Source of the DNA: Rhizobacter sp.
GTDB taxonomy: Bacteria; Pseudomonadota; Gammaproteobacteria; Burkholderiales; Burkholderiaceae_C
Length of the DNA: 14,651 nt
Direction of reading: 5' to 3'
Assembly: GCA_025351675.1 (NCBI GenBank)
Contig: JANXVK010000426.1
Location: forward strand, 1 to 14,651
Part shown: positions 6,375-13,898 of the stretch, piece by piece
Layout: every line of letters starts with the position of its first letter
Numbering within the stretch: the stretch's first letter is position 1
Program-made: the position numbers and the translations under genes
The notes under the pieces: generated by a model
Databases searched by the model: none
The model's input: only the letters and a program-made list of their open reading frames with translations
Told to the model about the DNA's origin: nothing

Positions 6375-8387
6375 CTACCAGATACGAATACGCTGCTGTG
6401 CGGGCTTGAACATGCGGTCGCCAACTCGAGTCCCGAAGGCCAAGTGAAACCCGTCGTGGTTGACCGCAGCGCCGTTGGCGCGGAATTCAGCGGGGGAGTG
6501 CGGATCGGTGCTGAGGAGCTGCAGCGAGCGCGCTTCGCGCACCTTCTCCCGCCAAGTCCGCGCCCAGCTCAGGAAGAAGCGCTGCGCGCCGTCGTGGCCG
6601 TCGATCACTGGCGCCGGCTGGCCCTGCAGCGAATGCTGGTAGGCCTTGTAGGCGATCTGGAGGCCCGCCAGGTCGGCGATATTCTCGCCCAGCGTCAGTC
6701 GGCCATTGAGGTGCTGGCCCGGCAGCGGCTCGTAAGCCTCGTATTGCGCCACGAGCTGGGTGCCGATGGCATCGAAAGCGCGCCTGTCGGCCTCGCTCCA
6801 CCAGTTGCGCAGTACCCCATCGCCGTCGAACTTGCTGCCCTGGTCATCGAAGCCGTGGCTGATCTCGTGGCCGATCACGGCGCCGATGGCCCCGTAGTTC
6901 GTTGCATCGTCGGCAGCCATGTCGAAGAACGGCGGCTGCAGAATCGCCGCCGGGAACACGATCTCGTTGCGCGACGGGTCGTAGCAGGCGTTGACGGTCT
7001 GCGGCGTCATTGCCCATTCGTGGCGATCGACGGAGTGGCCTGCCTTCGCGGCCAGTCTTTCCCATTCAAAACGGGCCGAGCGCAAGGCATTGCCGTGCGC
7101 ATCGCCTTCGTGCACGACCAAGCTGCCGTAGTCGCGCCAAGTCTGCGGGCAGCCGATCTTGGTGGTGTAGCTGGATAGCTTGATCTGCGCCTGCAGTTTC
7201 GTGGCCGGCGTCATCCAGTCCAGCGCATCGATCGACTCACGGTAGGTCGCCAGCAGCTCTTCGACCAGCGTCAGCACGCGCGCCTTGTGTTCAGGTGTGA
7301 AGTGGCGCGCCACGTAGAGCTGTCCGAGGTCTTCACCGAGCGCACGGTTGAGGGCCGCCAGCGCGCCACGCCAGCGCGCCGGTTCTTCGGTGGCGCCGGT
7401 CAACGCGGTGCCGCGGAAGGCGAATCGCGCCTCCCGGAAAGGCTTCGGCAGGGTGGCCGCCGAGGCGTCCAGCACATGCAGTCGGAAGTACAGTTTCCAG
7501 TCAGCGAGCGGCACCCGGGCGAAGAGGCTCGCGATGACCGTCACCGCGCTCGGCTGCGAGACCGACAGCCGGTCCACTTCGCCGAGTCGGGCCCCTTCCA
7601 GGAATGCCGGCCAGTCGAACCCGGGTGCCATCTGCGCCAGCGCCTCGGGCGTCATGGGGTTGTAGATCTTCTGCGGGTCGCGGGTGTCCGCCTTGTCCCA
7701 GTGACACTCGGCGATGCGGTGCTCGATCGCCAACACACGTTGAGTCGCCTGTGCAGGGTCCGGCTCGCCAGCGAGCGCCGCCAGTGTGGTCAGGTAGGTC
7801 GCGTAGGCGGCGCGGGCTTGCGCCAAGCGCGGGTCGCTGTGCTTCAGGAAGTAGTCCCTGTCCGGCAGGCCCAGGCCGCCCTGCCACGTCAACGCGCGTT
7901 CCATGCCGGGTTCGCCGAAGTCGGGCGCGACCCACCACGAGACCGGCGTGTCGATGTAACCCTGCATGCGGCCTTGCCACCGGGCGAGCTCGCGCGGGGT
8001 TGCGATCGCGTCGATCTCGGCCAGGAGCGGCCCGATCGGTGCGAGCCCGGCGGCGTCGATCGCGTCGGTGTTCATATACGCCGCGTAGAACGCACCCACG
8101 CGCTGCTCCAGACTGCCCGGAGCGTGACACCCGCAGGCCAGTGCCTGGACGATCTCGTACAGACGCTCATCCGACAGATCACCGAGTTGGGTGAACGTGC
8201 CGTACCTCGCCTTGTCTGGCGGGATCTCCGCGCTGGCGAGCCATCGGCCATTGGCGGCACGAAACAGGTCGTCTTGAAACCGGACCGAAGGGTCCGAGCC
8301 GGGCAGGTCCGGGCCCGAGCTTCGCGCAGGGCCGAAGCAGGCGCAACCCATCCGCGCCGGGTGGCTGAAGTCTCGGGAGTCGGTCAT
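6375..8387 (-). CDS. M13 (neprilysin/PepO-like) zinc metallopeptidase without visible signal peptide
   Basis: A 670-residue M13 peptidase. The N-terminal family signature VRFQDDLFRAANGRWLASAE begins at residue 35, followed by the large helical domain. The catalytic domain has NACYDPSRNEIVFPAAILQ (466-484), the zinc motif HEISH (507-511) with catalytic Glu508, and GENIADLAG (567-575) supplying the third zinc ligand Glu568 and Asp572. It ends in the family's typical HSPAEFRANG and RIRIW. All catalytic residues are present, so it should cleave short peptides, usually before hydrophobic residues. Most bacterial relatives are exported, but the first 30 residues here (MTDSRDFSHPARMGCACFGP onwards) hold no hydrophobic core, suggesting a cytosolic enzyme. 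The start overlaps the response-regulator stop as ATGA, so it is the third gene of that operon. Confidence 0.95.
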   Translation of the reverse strand: MTDSRDFSHPARMGCACFGPARSSGPDLPGSDPSVRFQDDLFRAANGRWLASAEIPPDKARYGTFTQLGDLSDERLYEIVQALACGCHAPGSLEQRVGAFYAAYMNTDAIDAAGLAPIGPLLAEIDAIATPRELARWQGRMQGYIDTPVSWWVAPDFGEPGMERALTWQGGLGLPDRDYFLKHSDPRLAQARAAYATYLTTLAALAGEPDPAQATQRVLAIEHRIAECHWDKADTRDPQKIYNPMTPEALAQMAPGFDWPAFLEGARLGEVDRLSVSQPSAVTVIASLFARVPLADWKLYFRLHVLDASAATLPKPFREARFAFRGTALTGATEEPARWRGALAALNRALGEDLGQLYVARHFTPEHKARVLTLVEELLATYRESIDALDWMTPATKLQAQIKLSSYTTKIGCPQTWRDYGSLVVHEGDAHGNALRSARFEWERLAAKAGHSVDRHEWAMTPQTVNACYDPSRNEIVFPAAILQPPFFDMAADDATNYGAIGAVIGHEISHGFDDQGSKFDGDGVLRNWWSEADRRAFDAIGTQLVAQYEAYEPLPGQHLNGRLTLGENIADLAGLQIAYKAYQHSLQGQPAPVIDGHDGAQRFFLSWARTWREKVREARSLQLLSTDPHSPAEFRANGAAVNHDGFHLAFGTRVGDRMFKPAQQRIRIW

Positions 8388-9013
8388 GCCTGGATCAGAC
8401 CCCAGCGAAGTGCTATCAGCGTCAGCTCCGACTGGTTGCTCGCACCGAGCTTCTGCTTGACGTGGTACAGGTGGGTGCCGACGGTGCTGGGCGCCAGGCT
8501 CAGGCTTTCGGCGATTTGCGCCACGCTCTTGCCGCGCGCGAGCTGGATGAAAACCGAAAACTCGCGTTCACTCAGGATCTCGGCCGGGCTGGCATCGCCG
8601 TCGATCTGCGCCAGCGTCAGCGCCTGGGCCGTGTGGGCGTCGACGTACCGGTCGCCGCGAGCCACGGCGGTCACGGCGGCGATCAGCGTATCGGGCGCGC
8701 TGCGCTTTGCCAAATAACCCAGCGCGCCGGCGCGCAGCACGCGTCGCGGGTGCGCCGTGTCTTCGTGCGCCGAAAGCGCCAGCACACGCACCTTCGGGTC
8801 TTGGGCGAGCAGCCGGCGCACCGCCTCCAGCCCGCCCATGCCGGGCATCGACAGGTCCATCACCACGACGTCGGGTCGCACCCGCGGGTACTCCAGGCAG
8901 GCCTGTTCGCCGCTGTCGGCTTCGCAGACGATGTCGACTTGGGCGTTCGTCAGCAGCATGCGAAACCCCATGCGGACCAGCGCGTGGTCGTCAACGAGCA
9001 TCACGCGAATCAT
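8384..9013 (-). CDS. NarL/LuxR-type response regulator (MoxX-like position)
   Basis: A 209-residue two-domain regulator. The receiver domain (1-120) has the acidic pair D8-D9, phospho-acceptor Asp53 (VVVMDLSMPG), Ser81 and Lys103 (GYLAKRSAP). The C-terminal LuxR-type helix-turn-helix (about 145-205) reads LSEREFSVFIQLARGKSVAQ, then SLSLAPSTVGTHLYHVKQKL. It should bind DNA when phosphorylated by the kinase encoded immediately upstream, with which it shares an ATGA overlap (9010-9013); its own stop overlaps the M13 peptidase start in the same way. The divergent pqq operon makes PQQ or quinoprotein genes plausible targets, by analogy with MoxX/MxaB and ExaE-type regulators; this is inference from position and family. 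Confidence 0.93.
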   Translation of the reverse strand: MIRVMLVDDHALVRMGFRMLLTNAQVDIVCEADSGEQACLEYPRVRPDVVVMDLSMPGMGGLEAVRRLLAQDPKVRVLALSAHEDTAHPRRVLRAGALGYLAKRSAPDTLIAAVTAVARGDRYVDAHTAQALTLAQIDGDASPAEILSEREFSVFIQLARGKSVAQIAESLSLAPSTVGTHLYHVKQKLGASNQSELTLIALRWGLIQA

Positions 9014-10377
9014 GCGGCGATCACCTTCGCGCTCGCATCGAGCGGCAGCCGCACCGTCAGGCGCACACCACCCGTTTGCGCCGCCTCGATGCCGAGTGTT
9101 CCGCCGATCGTCTCAATGCGCTCGGTCATCCAGCGCAGCCCGTAGTGCCCGGCCCGCGGCGACCAGTCTGTGGCGAGGCCGCGCCCATCGTCCTGCAGCG
9201 TCAGCGCCACCGCAGTGGCCGTGCCTTGCACCGACAGGTGCAGCGTGCGCGCGTGACCGTGGTGCAGCGCATTGCTGATGCCCTCCTGCGCAGCGCGGTA
9301 CAGCGCCAAGGCAGCGTCGCTGTCGAGGGCGCACTCACCGAGCTCGATTTCCAGCGCGATCTGCACATCGGCATGGCTGCGCCGCAGGCGTTCCACCAGA
9401 TCGTTCATCGCCTCGGCCAGACCGAAGTTGTCAAGCACCAGCGGCGTCAGGCGCGGGATGATGCCGTGCATCGCGTCATACAGTCGCGACGATTCTTCCG
9501 CGATCAGCTGTGCCGCCGATTCCGCCTGGGCGTCCAGCCCGTGAATCCGTTGCGTGATCGCCAGGGCCATGCTGCGCATGGCTGTCACCGACTGGCCGAG
9601 CTCATCGTGCAGCTCACGCGCGATCATGTGGCGTTCGCGCTCGACGTGCTGATCGATCCAGTGCGTCAGCTCGCGGCTGTCGGCAAGCTGCCGCTCGGCA
9701 CGAACGGCCCGGCGTTCCGTCTCGATGTGCTCTTGCAGTTCGCCGACCATGCGGTTGAAGGCCGCGCCGATGGCGGCGGCCTCATGGCCTGCGAGGCGCG
9801 GCAACTGAATGTCGAACCGGCCCGCCTGCAGCTGGTTCAGACCGGTCACGATCTGCCCGAACGGGCGCACCGCGCGCCCGACCAACCAGAACACCAACAC
9901 GTTGGCCAACAGCAGAAGTGCCAGCCCGCTGCCGGCGAGGATCTTCCCGTCGTCCCAGGCGTCGAGGATCGCGCGCGAAGCGTTGGAACGCACAACCAGC
10001 TTGCCGTCCGGAAAGTCGATGGCCCGCACCGAAGGCACTGGCGCCACCAGGCCGTCGAACCACGCCGGCGCATCGCGGCCAGCCTTGTAAGGAGAAGGTG
10101 GCGACCGATACAGCTCGTGCCCGTTCAGGTCGAGCAGCGAGATCTCGTTCGAACGCACCCGGCCAATGCCCTGCAAGAAAGCGAGCATCGCCGGCGTGCC
10201 TTGCGCCTCGTAACGCCACGCGACACGGTCGAGCAGCTGCGCCGCGACCCGGTTGGCCGACACCACCTCTTCGTGCACCGATTCGCGCATCGCTCGCAAT
10301 TGCAGCCAGAACAGTGCGCCGATGAACAACACCGTGAGCGCTCCGACAATGAAGTTGATTTTCAGTCTGAGGGTCAT
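9010..10377 (-). CDS. Membrane sensor histidine kinase, MoxY/UhpB-like
   Basis: A 455-residue sensor kinase. Membrane segments lie at about 8-27 and 147-167 and enclose a periplasmic domain of about 120 residues whose pattern (MRESVHEEVVSANRVAAQLL, then DLNGHELYRSPPSPYKAGRD) resembles the LapD/MoxY N-terminal domain. A HAMP segment (about 168-220) and a HisKA_3-type dimerisation region follow, with phospho-acceptor His257 (ARELHDELGQ). The ATPase domain has Asn369 (QEGISNALHHGH) and the G-box DDGRGL (396-401). It should phosphorylate the NarL-type regulator encoded next. MoxY-family kinases are linked to control of methanol/quinoprotein oxidation, which fits the divergent pqq operon; the signal is unknown. 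The ATG at 10377 has no Shine-Dalgarno, but TACCAT lies nine bases upstream. Confidence 0.93.
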   Translation of the reverse strand: MTLRLKINFIVGALTVLFIGALFWLQLRAMRESVHEEVVSANRVAAQLLDRVAWRYEAQGTPAMLAFLQGIGRVRSNEISLLDLNGHELYRSPPSPYKAGRDAPAWFDGLVAPVPSVRAIDFPDGKLVVRSNASRAILDAWDDGKILAGSGLALLLLANVLVFWLVGRAVRPFGQIVTGLNQLQAGRFDIQLPRLAGHEAAAIGAAFNRMVGELQEHIETERRAVRAERQLADSRELTHWIDQHVERERHMIARELHDELGQSVTAMRSMALAITQRIHGLDAQAESAAQLIAEESSRLYDAMHGIIPRLTPLVLDNFGLAEAMNDLVERLRRSHADVQIALEIELGECALDSDAALALYRAAQEGISNALHHGHARTLHLSVQGTATAVALTLQDDGRGLATDWSPRAGHYGLRWMTERIETIGGTLGIEAAQTGGVRLTVRLPLDASAKVIAA

Positions 10378-10386
10378 GACGGGCCG

Positions 10387-10392
10387 ATGGTA
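10387..10392 (-). promoter_or_regulatory. Possible -10 element of the kinase operon promoter
   Basis: On the minus strand TACCAT (10392-10387) lies nine bases before the kinase ATG, which would give a leader of only two or three bases. There is no Shine-Dalgarno motif and no clear -35 box. The start codon itself lies inside a TCATGA palindrome (10374-10379) shared with the repeats upstream of pqqA. Inference from spacing. Confidence 0.3.
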
Positions 10393-10439
10393 TCGGTCGG
10401 CGCGGCGAGACGCCCGGAGGCGGCCCGAGGCGCCGGCGA

Positions 10440-10470
10440 TTCATGAAAATCATGAGCCTTTAATCATGAT
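10440..10470. repeat. Cluster of three TCATGA palindromes (candidate operator)
   Basis: TTCATGAA (10440-10447), ATCATGAG (10449-10456) and ATCATGAT (10463-10470) share the palindromic core TCATGA. Core centres are 9 and 14 bases apart, so they are not spaced by whole helical turns. The cluster forms the most AT-rich patch of the divergent region. It may be the operator for the adjacent response regulator or another factor; the sequence alone does not say which protein binds. Confidence 0.45.
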
Positions 10471-10574
10471 GTGCGCACTGGTCGCAGGGCGCGCCTGGCC
10501 GCAAGCTGCGCAGCGGGACGAGAAGTCCCCGCGGACACCGCCGGTTTCCGCGCCACCCGTCAGGAGACTTTCCC

Positions 10575-10649
10575 ATGCAATGGCAGACCCCCACCGCGAC
10601 CGACTTCCGCTTCGGCTTCGAAATCACGATGTACATCGCGAACCGCTGA
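10575..10649 (+). CDS. pqqA: PQQ precursor peptide PqqA
   Basis: A 24-residue peptide beginning MQWQTPTATDFRFGFEITMY and ending IANR. Glu16 and Tyr20 are in the invariant E-x-x-x-Y arrangement (FEITMYIANR); these two residues supply all the carbon and nitrogen of PQQ. The length is the usual 23-24 residues. It is preceded by AGGAG eight bases before the ATG. In the known pathway PqqA is bound by PqqD and its Glu and Tyr side chains are crosslinked by the radical SAM enzyme PqqE, after which proteases free the crosslinked pair. It is the first gene of the operon, and a strong hairpin follows it, which would allow more pqqA message than downstream message. Confidence 0.97.
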   Translation: MQWQTPTATDFRFGFEITMYIANR

Positions 10650-10667
10650 TTCACAGCGATTGATTCG

Positions 10668-10700
10668 CCCACGCCGCAAGCGCCGCTTGCATGGCGTGGG
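10668..10700 (+). terminator. Strong hairpin between pqqA and pqqB (partial terminator or mRNA-stabilising element)
   Basis: CCCACGCC (10668-10675) pairs perfectly with GGCGTGGG (10693-10700), and the inner GCAAGC (10676-10681) pairs perfectly with GCTTGC (10685-10690). The loop is GCC and there is a two-base AT bulge on the 3' side. The tail is TCTTTCC, weakly T-rich. In other bacteria pqqA transcripts are more abundant than those of the rest of the operon; this element could produce that by partial termination or by protecting the 3' end of a short pqqA message. Confidence 0.75.
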
Positions 10701-10709
10701 TCTTTCCAC

Positions 10710-10721
10710 GGAGGCGCCTCC
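10710..10721 (+). promoter_or_regulatory. pqqB ribosome binding site embedded in a perfect palindrome
   Basis: The Shine-Dalgarno GGAGG (10710-10714) lies seven bases before the pqqB ATG. It forms the left part of the twelve-base perfect palindrome GGAGGCGCCTCC (10710-10721), which ends exactly at the start codon. GGAG could fold onto CTCC over a GCGC loop and hide the ribosome binding site. The four-pair stem is short, so any effect would be modest or depend on the neighbouring hairpin. Confidence 0.5.
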
Positions 10722-11642
10722 ATGCGCATCACGGTTCTCGGTTCGGCCGCCGGCGGCGGGTTCCCACAATGGAACTGCAATTGCCGCAACTGCGCCGGCG
10801 TTCGTTCGGGCCAAGTCAACGCCAAGCCGCGCACCCAGTCGTCGATCTTCGTGCAGCCCGATGACGGCGCCGAGGGTGTGCTGTTCAACGCGTCGCCCGA
10901 CATCCTTGAGCAGATCCGCAGCCACCGCACGCTGCAACCCGGCCGCGCGCTGCGCGACACAGCGATCGCCGGCGTCATCCTGATGGATGGCCAGATCGAC
11001 CATTGCACTGGCCTGTTCATGCTGCGCGAGCGCGCCGCGAAGCTGCCGCTCTGGTGCACCGACCCGGTCGAGGAAGACCTGAGCCACGGCAACCCGGTGC
11101 TGCGGGTGCTGGAACATTATTGCGGCGTGCAGCGCCACCGAATCGCACTGGACGGCGCCTGGTTCGAGGTGCCCGACGTGGCCGATCTGCAGTTCCGCGC
11201 GCTGCCGTTGTCGAGCAAGGCCGCGCCCTACTCGCCGCACCGCGAGCAGCCGGTTCCGGGCGACAACATCGGCATCTCGATTCACGACCGTCGCAGCGGC
11301 GCGACCGCGTTCTACGCGCCGGGCCTGGGCGAGATCACCCCGCCGGTATTCGATGCGATGAGCGGCGCCGATGCCGTGATGGTCGACGGCACCTTCTGGA
11401 CCGACGATGAAATGCCGCGGATGGGCATCGGCCGCAAGACGGCGCGCGAGATCGGCCACCTGCCGCAGTCCGGGCACGGCGGCATGCTCGAGTGGCTCGC
11501 GAAGCTGCCGCCCGCGACGCGACGCCTGCTGATCCACATCAACAACACGAACCCGATCCTCGACGAAGACTCGGCCGAGCGCGCCGCCCTCACGCGTGCC
11601 GGCGTCCAGGTCTGCGAGGACAACATGTCACTTCACCTCTGA
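10722..11642 (+). CDS. pqqB: PQQ biosynthesis protein PqqB (metallo-beta-lactamase fold)
   Basis: A 306-residue protein, close to the usual 300-305. The N-terminus [20 protein letters not shown] contains the family's structural zinc site C19-x-C21-x-x-C24. The metallo-beta-lactamase HxHxDH motif is replaced by DGQIDH (in [18 protein letters not shown]), the normal PqqB variant. Further conserved blocks are [30 protein letters not shown], and [19 protein letters not shown] before the C-terminal [13 protein letters not shown]. PqqB was long thought to help PQQ transport; biochemical work on other species points to an iron-dependent hydroxylase acting on the crosslinked Glu-Tyr intermediate. It is cytosolic, with no signal peptide. 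The gene ends four bases before pqqC. Confidence 0.97.
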   Translation: MRITVLGSAAGGGFPQWNCNCRNCAGVRSGQVNAKPRTQSSIFVQPDDGAEGVLFNASPDILEQIRSHRTLQPGRALRDTAIAGVILMDGQIDHCTGLFMLRERAAKLPLWCTDPVEEDLSHGNPVLRVLEHYCGVQRHRIALDGAWFEVPDVADLQFRALPLSSKAAPYSPHREQPVPGDNIGISIHDRRSGATAFYAPGLGEITPPVFDAMSGADAVMVDGTFWTDDEMPRMGIGRKTAREIGHLPQSGHGGMLEWLAKLPPATRRLLIHINNTNPILDEDSAERAALTRAGVQVCEDNMSLHL

Positions 11643-11646
11643 CCCC

Positions 11647-12405
11647 ATGCGCGCAGACATCATCCAGGCGAACCGCCGTCCCACGCCTGCCGACATCGAA
11701 GCGGCGTGGACCCATGCGGAGTTCGAAGCGCAACTGCGCGAGCGTGGCCGCTCTTACCACATCCACCACCCGTTCAACGTGATGCTCAACACCGGCCACG
11801 CCACGCCCGAGCAGGTGCGGGGCTGGGTCGCGAACCGTTTCTACTACCAGATCGCGATTCCGATCAAGGACGCGGCCCTGCTGTCCAACTGCCCTGATCC
11901 GCGGGTCCGCCGCGGTTGGGTGCAGCGCATTCTCGACCACGACGGCTTCGAACTCGGCGGCATCAGGGACGAGGGCGGCATCGAGGCCTGGCTTCGGCTC
12001 GCCGAGGCGGTGGGCCTGACACGCGACGAGGTGCTGGACCTGCGCCACGTGGTTCCGGCGATGCGCTACGCCGTCGATGCCTACGTCAACTTCGCGCGCC
12101 GCGCGCCGTGGCAAGAAGCGGTGTGCTCCTCGCTGACCGAACTCTTTGCGCCCGAGATCCACAAGCAGCGTCTGGCCACTTGGCCCGAACACTACGGTTG
12201 GATCGAACCCGGCGGGTTGACCTACTTTCGCAGCCGGGTCAGCCAGGCTCGCCGCGATGTCGAGCAGGGGCTGGCGGTCACGCTCGAGCATTTCACGACC
12301 CGCCCCTTGCAGAAGCGCGCGCTCGAAGTGCTGCAGTTCAAGCTCGACATCCTTTGGGCGATGAACGACGCCATGGCGCTGCGCTACGGCGTCAACACGC
12401 CATGA
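11647..12405 (+). CDS. pqqC: PQQ synthase PqqC
   Basis: A 252-residue all-helical oxidase of usual length. PqqC performs the last step, the cofactor-less ring closure and eight-electron oxidation of the bicyclic precursor to PQQ with O2, in the cytosol. Family blocks are [76 protein letters not shown] and the C-terminal [16 protein letters not shown]. The frame is open a further 17 codons upstream, inside pqqB, but the ATG at 11647 starts the family-like sequence and sits four bases after the pqqB stop. No strong Shine-Dalgarno is seen, so translation is probably coupled. Its stop overlaps the pqqD start as ATGA. Confidence 0.97.
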   Translation: MRADIIQANRRPTPADIEAAWTHAEFEAQLRERGRSYHIHHPFNVMLNTGHATPEQVRGWVANRFYYQIAIPIKDAALLSNCPDPRVRRGWVQRILDHDGFELGGIRDEGGIEAWLRLAEAVGLTRDEVLDLRHVVPAMRYAVDAYVNFARRAPWQEAVCSSLTELFAPEIHKQRLATWPEHYGWIEPGGLTYFRSRVSQARRDVEQGLAVTLEHFTTRPLQKRALEVLQFKLDILWAMNDAMALRYGVNTP

Positions 12406-12674
12406 GCCCGACCGCCGCGACACGACCGCGCGTGGCGCCGGGTTTTCGCCTGCAGTGGGAGCCGGTCCAGGACTGCCACGTTCTGCTCTACCCCGAAGGC
12501 ATGGTCAAGCTCAACGGCAGCGCCGGCGAGATCATGAAACGCTGCGACGGCGAGCGCAGCGTCGAGGCCATCGCGATCGACATCGAGACAACCCACACAC
12601 TGGAAGGCCTGCAGGCCGACGTGCTGGCCTTTGTCGAGTTGGCCGCCAAGCAGCGGTGGTTGACATGGGAGTAA
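12402..12674 (+). CDS. pqqD: PqqA-binding chaperone PqqD
   Basis: A 90-residue protein of the PqqD family, the prototype of RiPP recognition elements. It binds the PqqA peptide and presents it to PqqE. Recognisable blocks are [32 protein letters not shown] and the helical C-terminus [16 protein letters not shown]. It is cytosolic. The ATG overlaps the pqqC stop by four bases and its TAA lies inside the pqqE reading frame, a ten-base overlap. The tight packing of C, D and E implies coupled translation and matched amounts of PqqD and PqqE, which act as a complex. In some bacteria pqqC and pqqD are fused; here they are separate. Confidence 0.96.
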   Translation: MSPTAATRPRVAPGFRLQWEPVQDCHVLLYPEGMVKLNGSAGEIMKRCDGERSVEAIAIDIETTHTLEGLQADVLAFVELAAKQRWLTWE

Positions 12675-13852
12675 GCGCGATCGACACGCCGCTTCAGGCC
12701 GCGGCACCCCTGGTCGGCCCCCCGCTGTGGCTGTTGGCCGAGCTGACCTACCGTTGCCCGCTGCACTGCGTGTTCTGCTACAACCCGGTCGACTTCGCAC
12801 GCCAAGAGACCGAGCTGAGCACCGACGACTGGTTGCGCGTGCTCAGACAAGGTCGCGAAATGGGCGCGGTGCAACTCGGTCTGTCGGGCGGCGAGCCACT
12901 GGTGCGCGACGACCTCGAGACGATCGTCGCCGAAGCCCGGAGCCTAGGCTACTACACGAACCTGTTGACCTCCGGTGTCGGGCTCACGGCAGCGCGGGCG
13001 GCTGCTCTCAAGGCGGCCGGCCTGGAGCACGTTCAGCTGTCATTCCAGGACTCGACGCAGGAGATGAACGACTTCCTCTCGCACACCAAAACCTTCGACC
13101 TCAAGAGCCGGGTGGCCAGGATCATCAAGGACCAGGGCTGGCCGATGGTCATGAACGTCGTGATCCACCGCATGAACATCGACCACATCGACCGCATCAT
13201 CGCGATGGCCGCCGAGCTCGGTGCCGAGTACCTCGAGCTGGCCAACACGCAGTACTACTCATGGGCCTACCTGAACCGTGACCAGCTGCTGCCCACGCAC
13301 GCGCAGTTGCGCCACGCCGAGGCAGTGACCAACACATGGCGCGAGAAGCTGGGCGACCGGATGCGCATCTTCTTCGTCGCCCCCGACTACCACGAGGGCC
13401 GCGCCAAGAAGTGTGTCAACGGCTGGGGCAACATGTTTCTGACCGTCGCACCCGACGGCACGGCGCTGCCGTGCCACACCGCGAAGATGCTCCCGGGCTT
13501 GGCCTTCCCCAACGTCAACGAACACAGCCTGCGCGACATCTGGTTCGATTCCGAAGGATTCAACCGCTACCGCGGCACAGGCTGGATGAAGGAGCCCTGC
13601 TTGAGCTGCGAGTACAAAGAACAAGACTCAGGCGGCTGCCGCTGCCAGGCCTTCATGCTCGCCAACGACTCTGCAGCTGCCGACCCGGTATGCGTCAAGA
13701 GCCCGCTGCATCACCTGGTGACCGACGCGGTCGAGCGCGCCGAAGCGAGTGCCGCGGCGCGCCCCGCCACGCAGGTCAAAGAACATCCGCTCGTGTTTCG
13801 CGACCCGGCCAATTCGAAGCGACTCACCGGTGCGGCGCGAAGCGCCGAGTGA
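12665..13852 (+). CDS. pqqE: PqqA peptide cyclase PqqE (radical SAM/SPASM)
   Basis: A 395-residue radical SAM enzyme that forms the carbon-carbon bond between Glu and Tyr of PqqA. The radical SAM cluster motif CxxxCxxC is C31-PLH-C35-VF-C38, and GGEP follows at 75-78. The SPASM domain has Cys250, Cys270, Cys312, Cys315, Cys325, Cys327 and Cys343 (CVNGWGNMF; LPCHTA; CLSCEYKEQD; GGCRCQAF; PVCVKSP). Asp321 occupies the place of the aspartate ligand described for an auxiliary cluster of Methylorubrum PqqE. All cluster ligands are therefore present. The ATG at 12665 is chosen because it overlaps pqqD by ten bases and directly precedes the family-like N-terminus; the frame is open further upstream inside pqqD. 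The last 50 residues form a variable tail. Confidence 0.97.
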   Translation: MGVSAIDTPLQAAAPLVGPPLWLLAELTYRCPLHCVFCYNPVDFARQETELSTDDWLRVLRQGREMGAVQLGLSGGEPLVRDDLETIVAEARSLGYYTNLLTSGVGLTAARAAALKAAGLEHVQLSFQDSTQEMNDFLSHTKTFDLKSRVARIIKDQGWPMVMNVVIHRMNIDHIDRIIAMAAELGAEYLELANTQYYSWAYLNRDQLLPTHAQLRHAEAVTNTWREKLGDRMRIFFVAPDYHEGRAKKCVNGWGNMFLTVAPDGTALPCHTAKMLPGLAFPNVNEHSLRDIWFDSEGFNRYRGTGWMKEPCLSCEYKEQDSGGCRCQAFMLANDSAAADPVCVKSPLHHLVTDAVERAEASAAARPATQVKEHPLVFRDPANSKRLTGAARSAE

Positions 13853-13898
13853 GGGCCGCGTCAGAAGCGACGCTGCATCGACCCGGCGCCCCCCTGCG

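Larger units (their letters stand above)
10378..10574. promoter_or_regulatory. Divergent regulatory region between the kinase and pqqA
   Basis: This 197-base region separates the leftward kinase operon from the rightward pqq operon and should contain both promoters. An AT-rich island at 10439-10472 carries three copies of the palindrome TCATGA (10441-10446, 10450-10455, 10464-10469); a fourth covers the kinase start codon (10374-10379). TTTAAT (10459-10464) is a possible -10 for pqqA, without a good -35. The presumed pqqA leader, about 100 bases, contains a hairpin at 10513-10532 (GGGAC, loop GAGAA, GTCCC, with an outer GC pair across a bulged C). pqqA has a proper ribosome binding site, AGGAG at 10562-10566, eight bases before its ATG. 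Confidence 0.6.

Noticed and set aside
7287..8717. 476-codon open frame on the plus strand
   Set aside because: Antisense to the M13 peptidase and the regulator 3' end; no domain or ribosome binding site.
8707..10446. 579-codon open frame on the plus strand
   Set aside because: Antisense to the kinase and regulator, whose catalytic motifs are all intact on the minus strand; no recognisable domain.
11003..11410. 135-codon frame inside pqqB
   Set aside because: A frame-shifted shadow of pqqB; the pqqB frame is intact and carries all family motifs.
10722..11642. Loss of the HxHxDH metal motif in PqqB as an anomaly
   Set aside because: The DxQxDH-type replacement is normal for PqqB proteins, so it is not unusual here.
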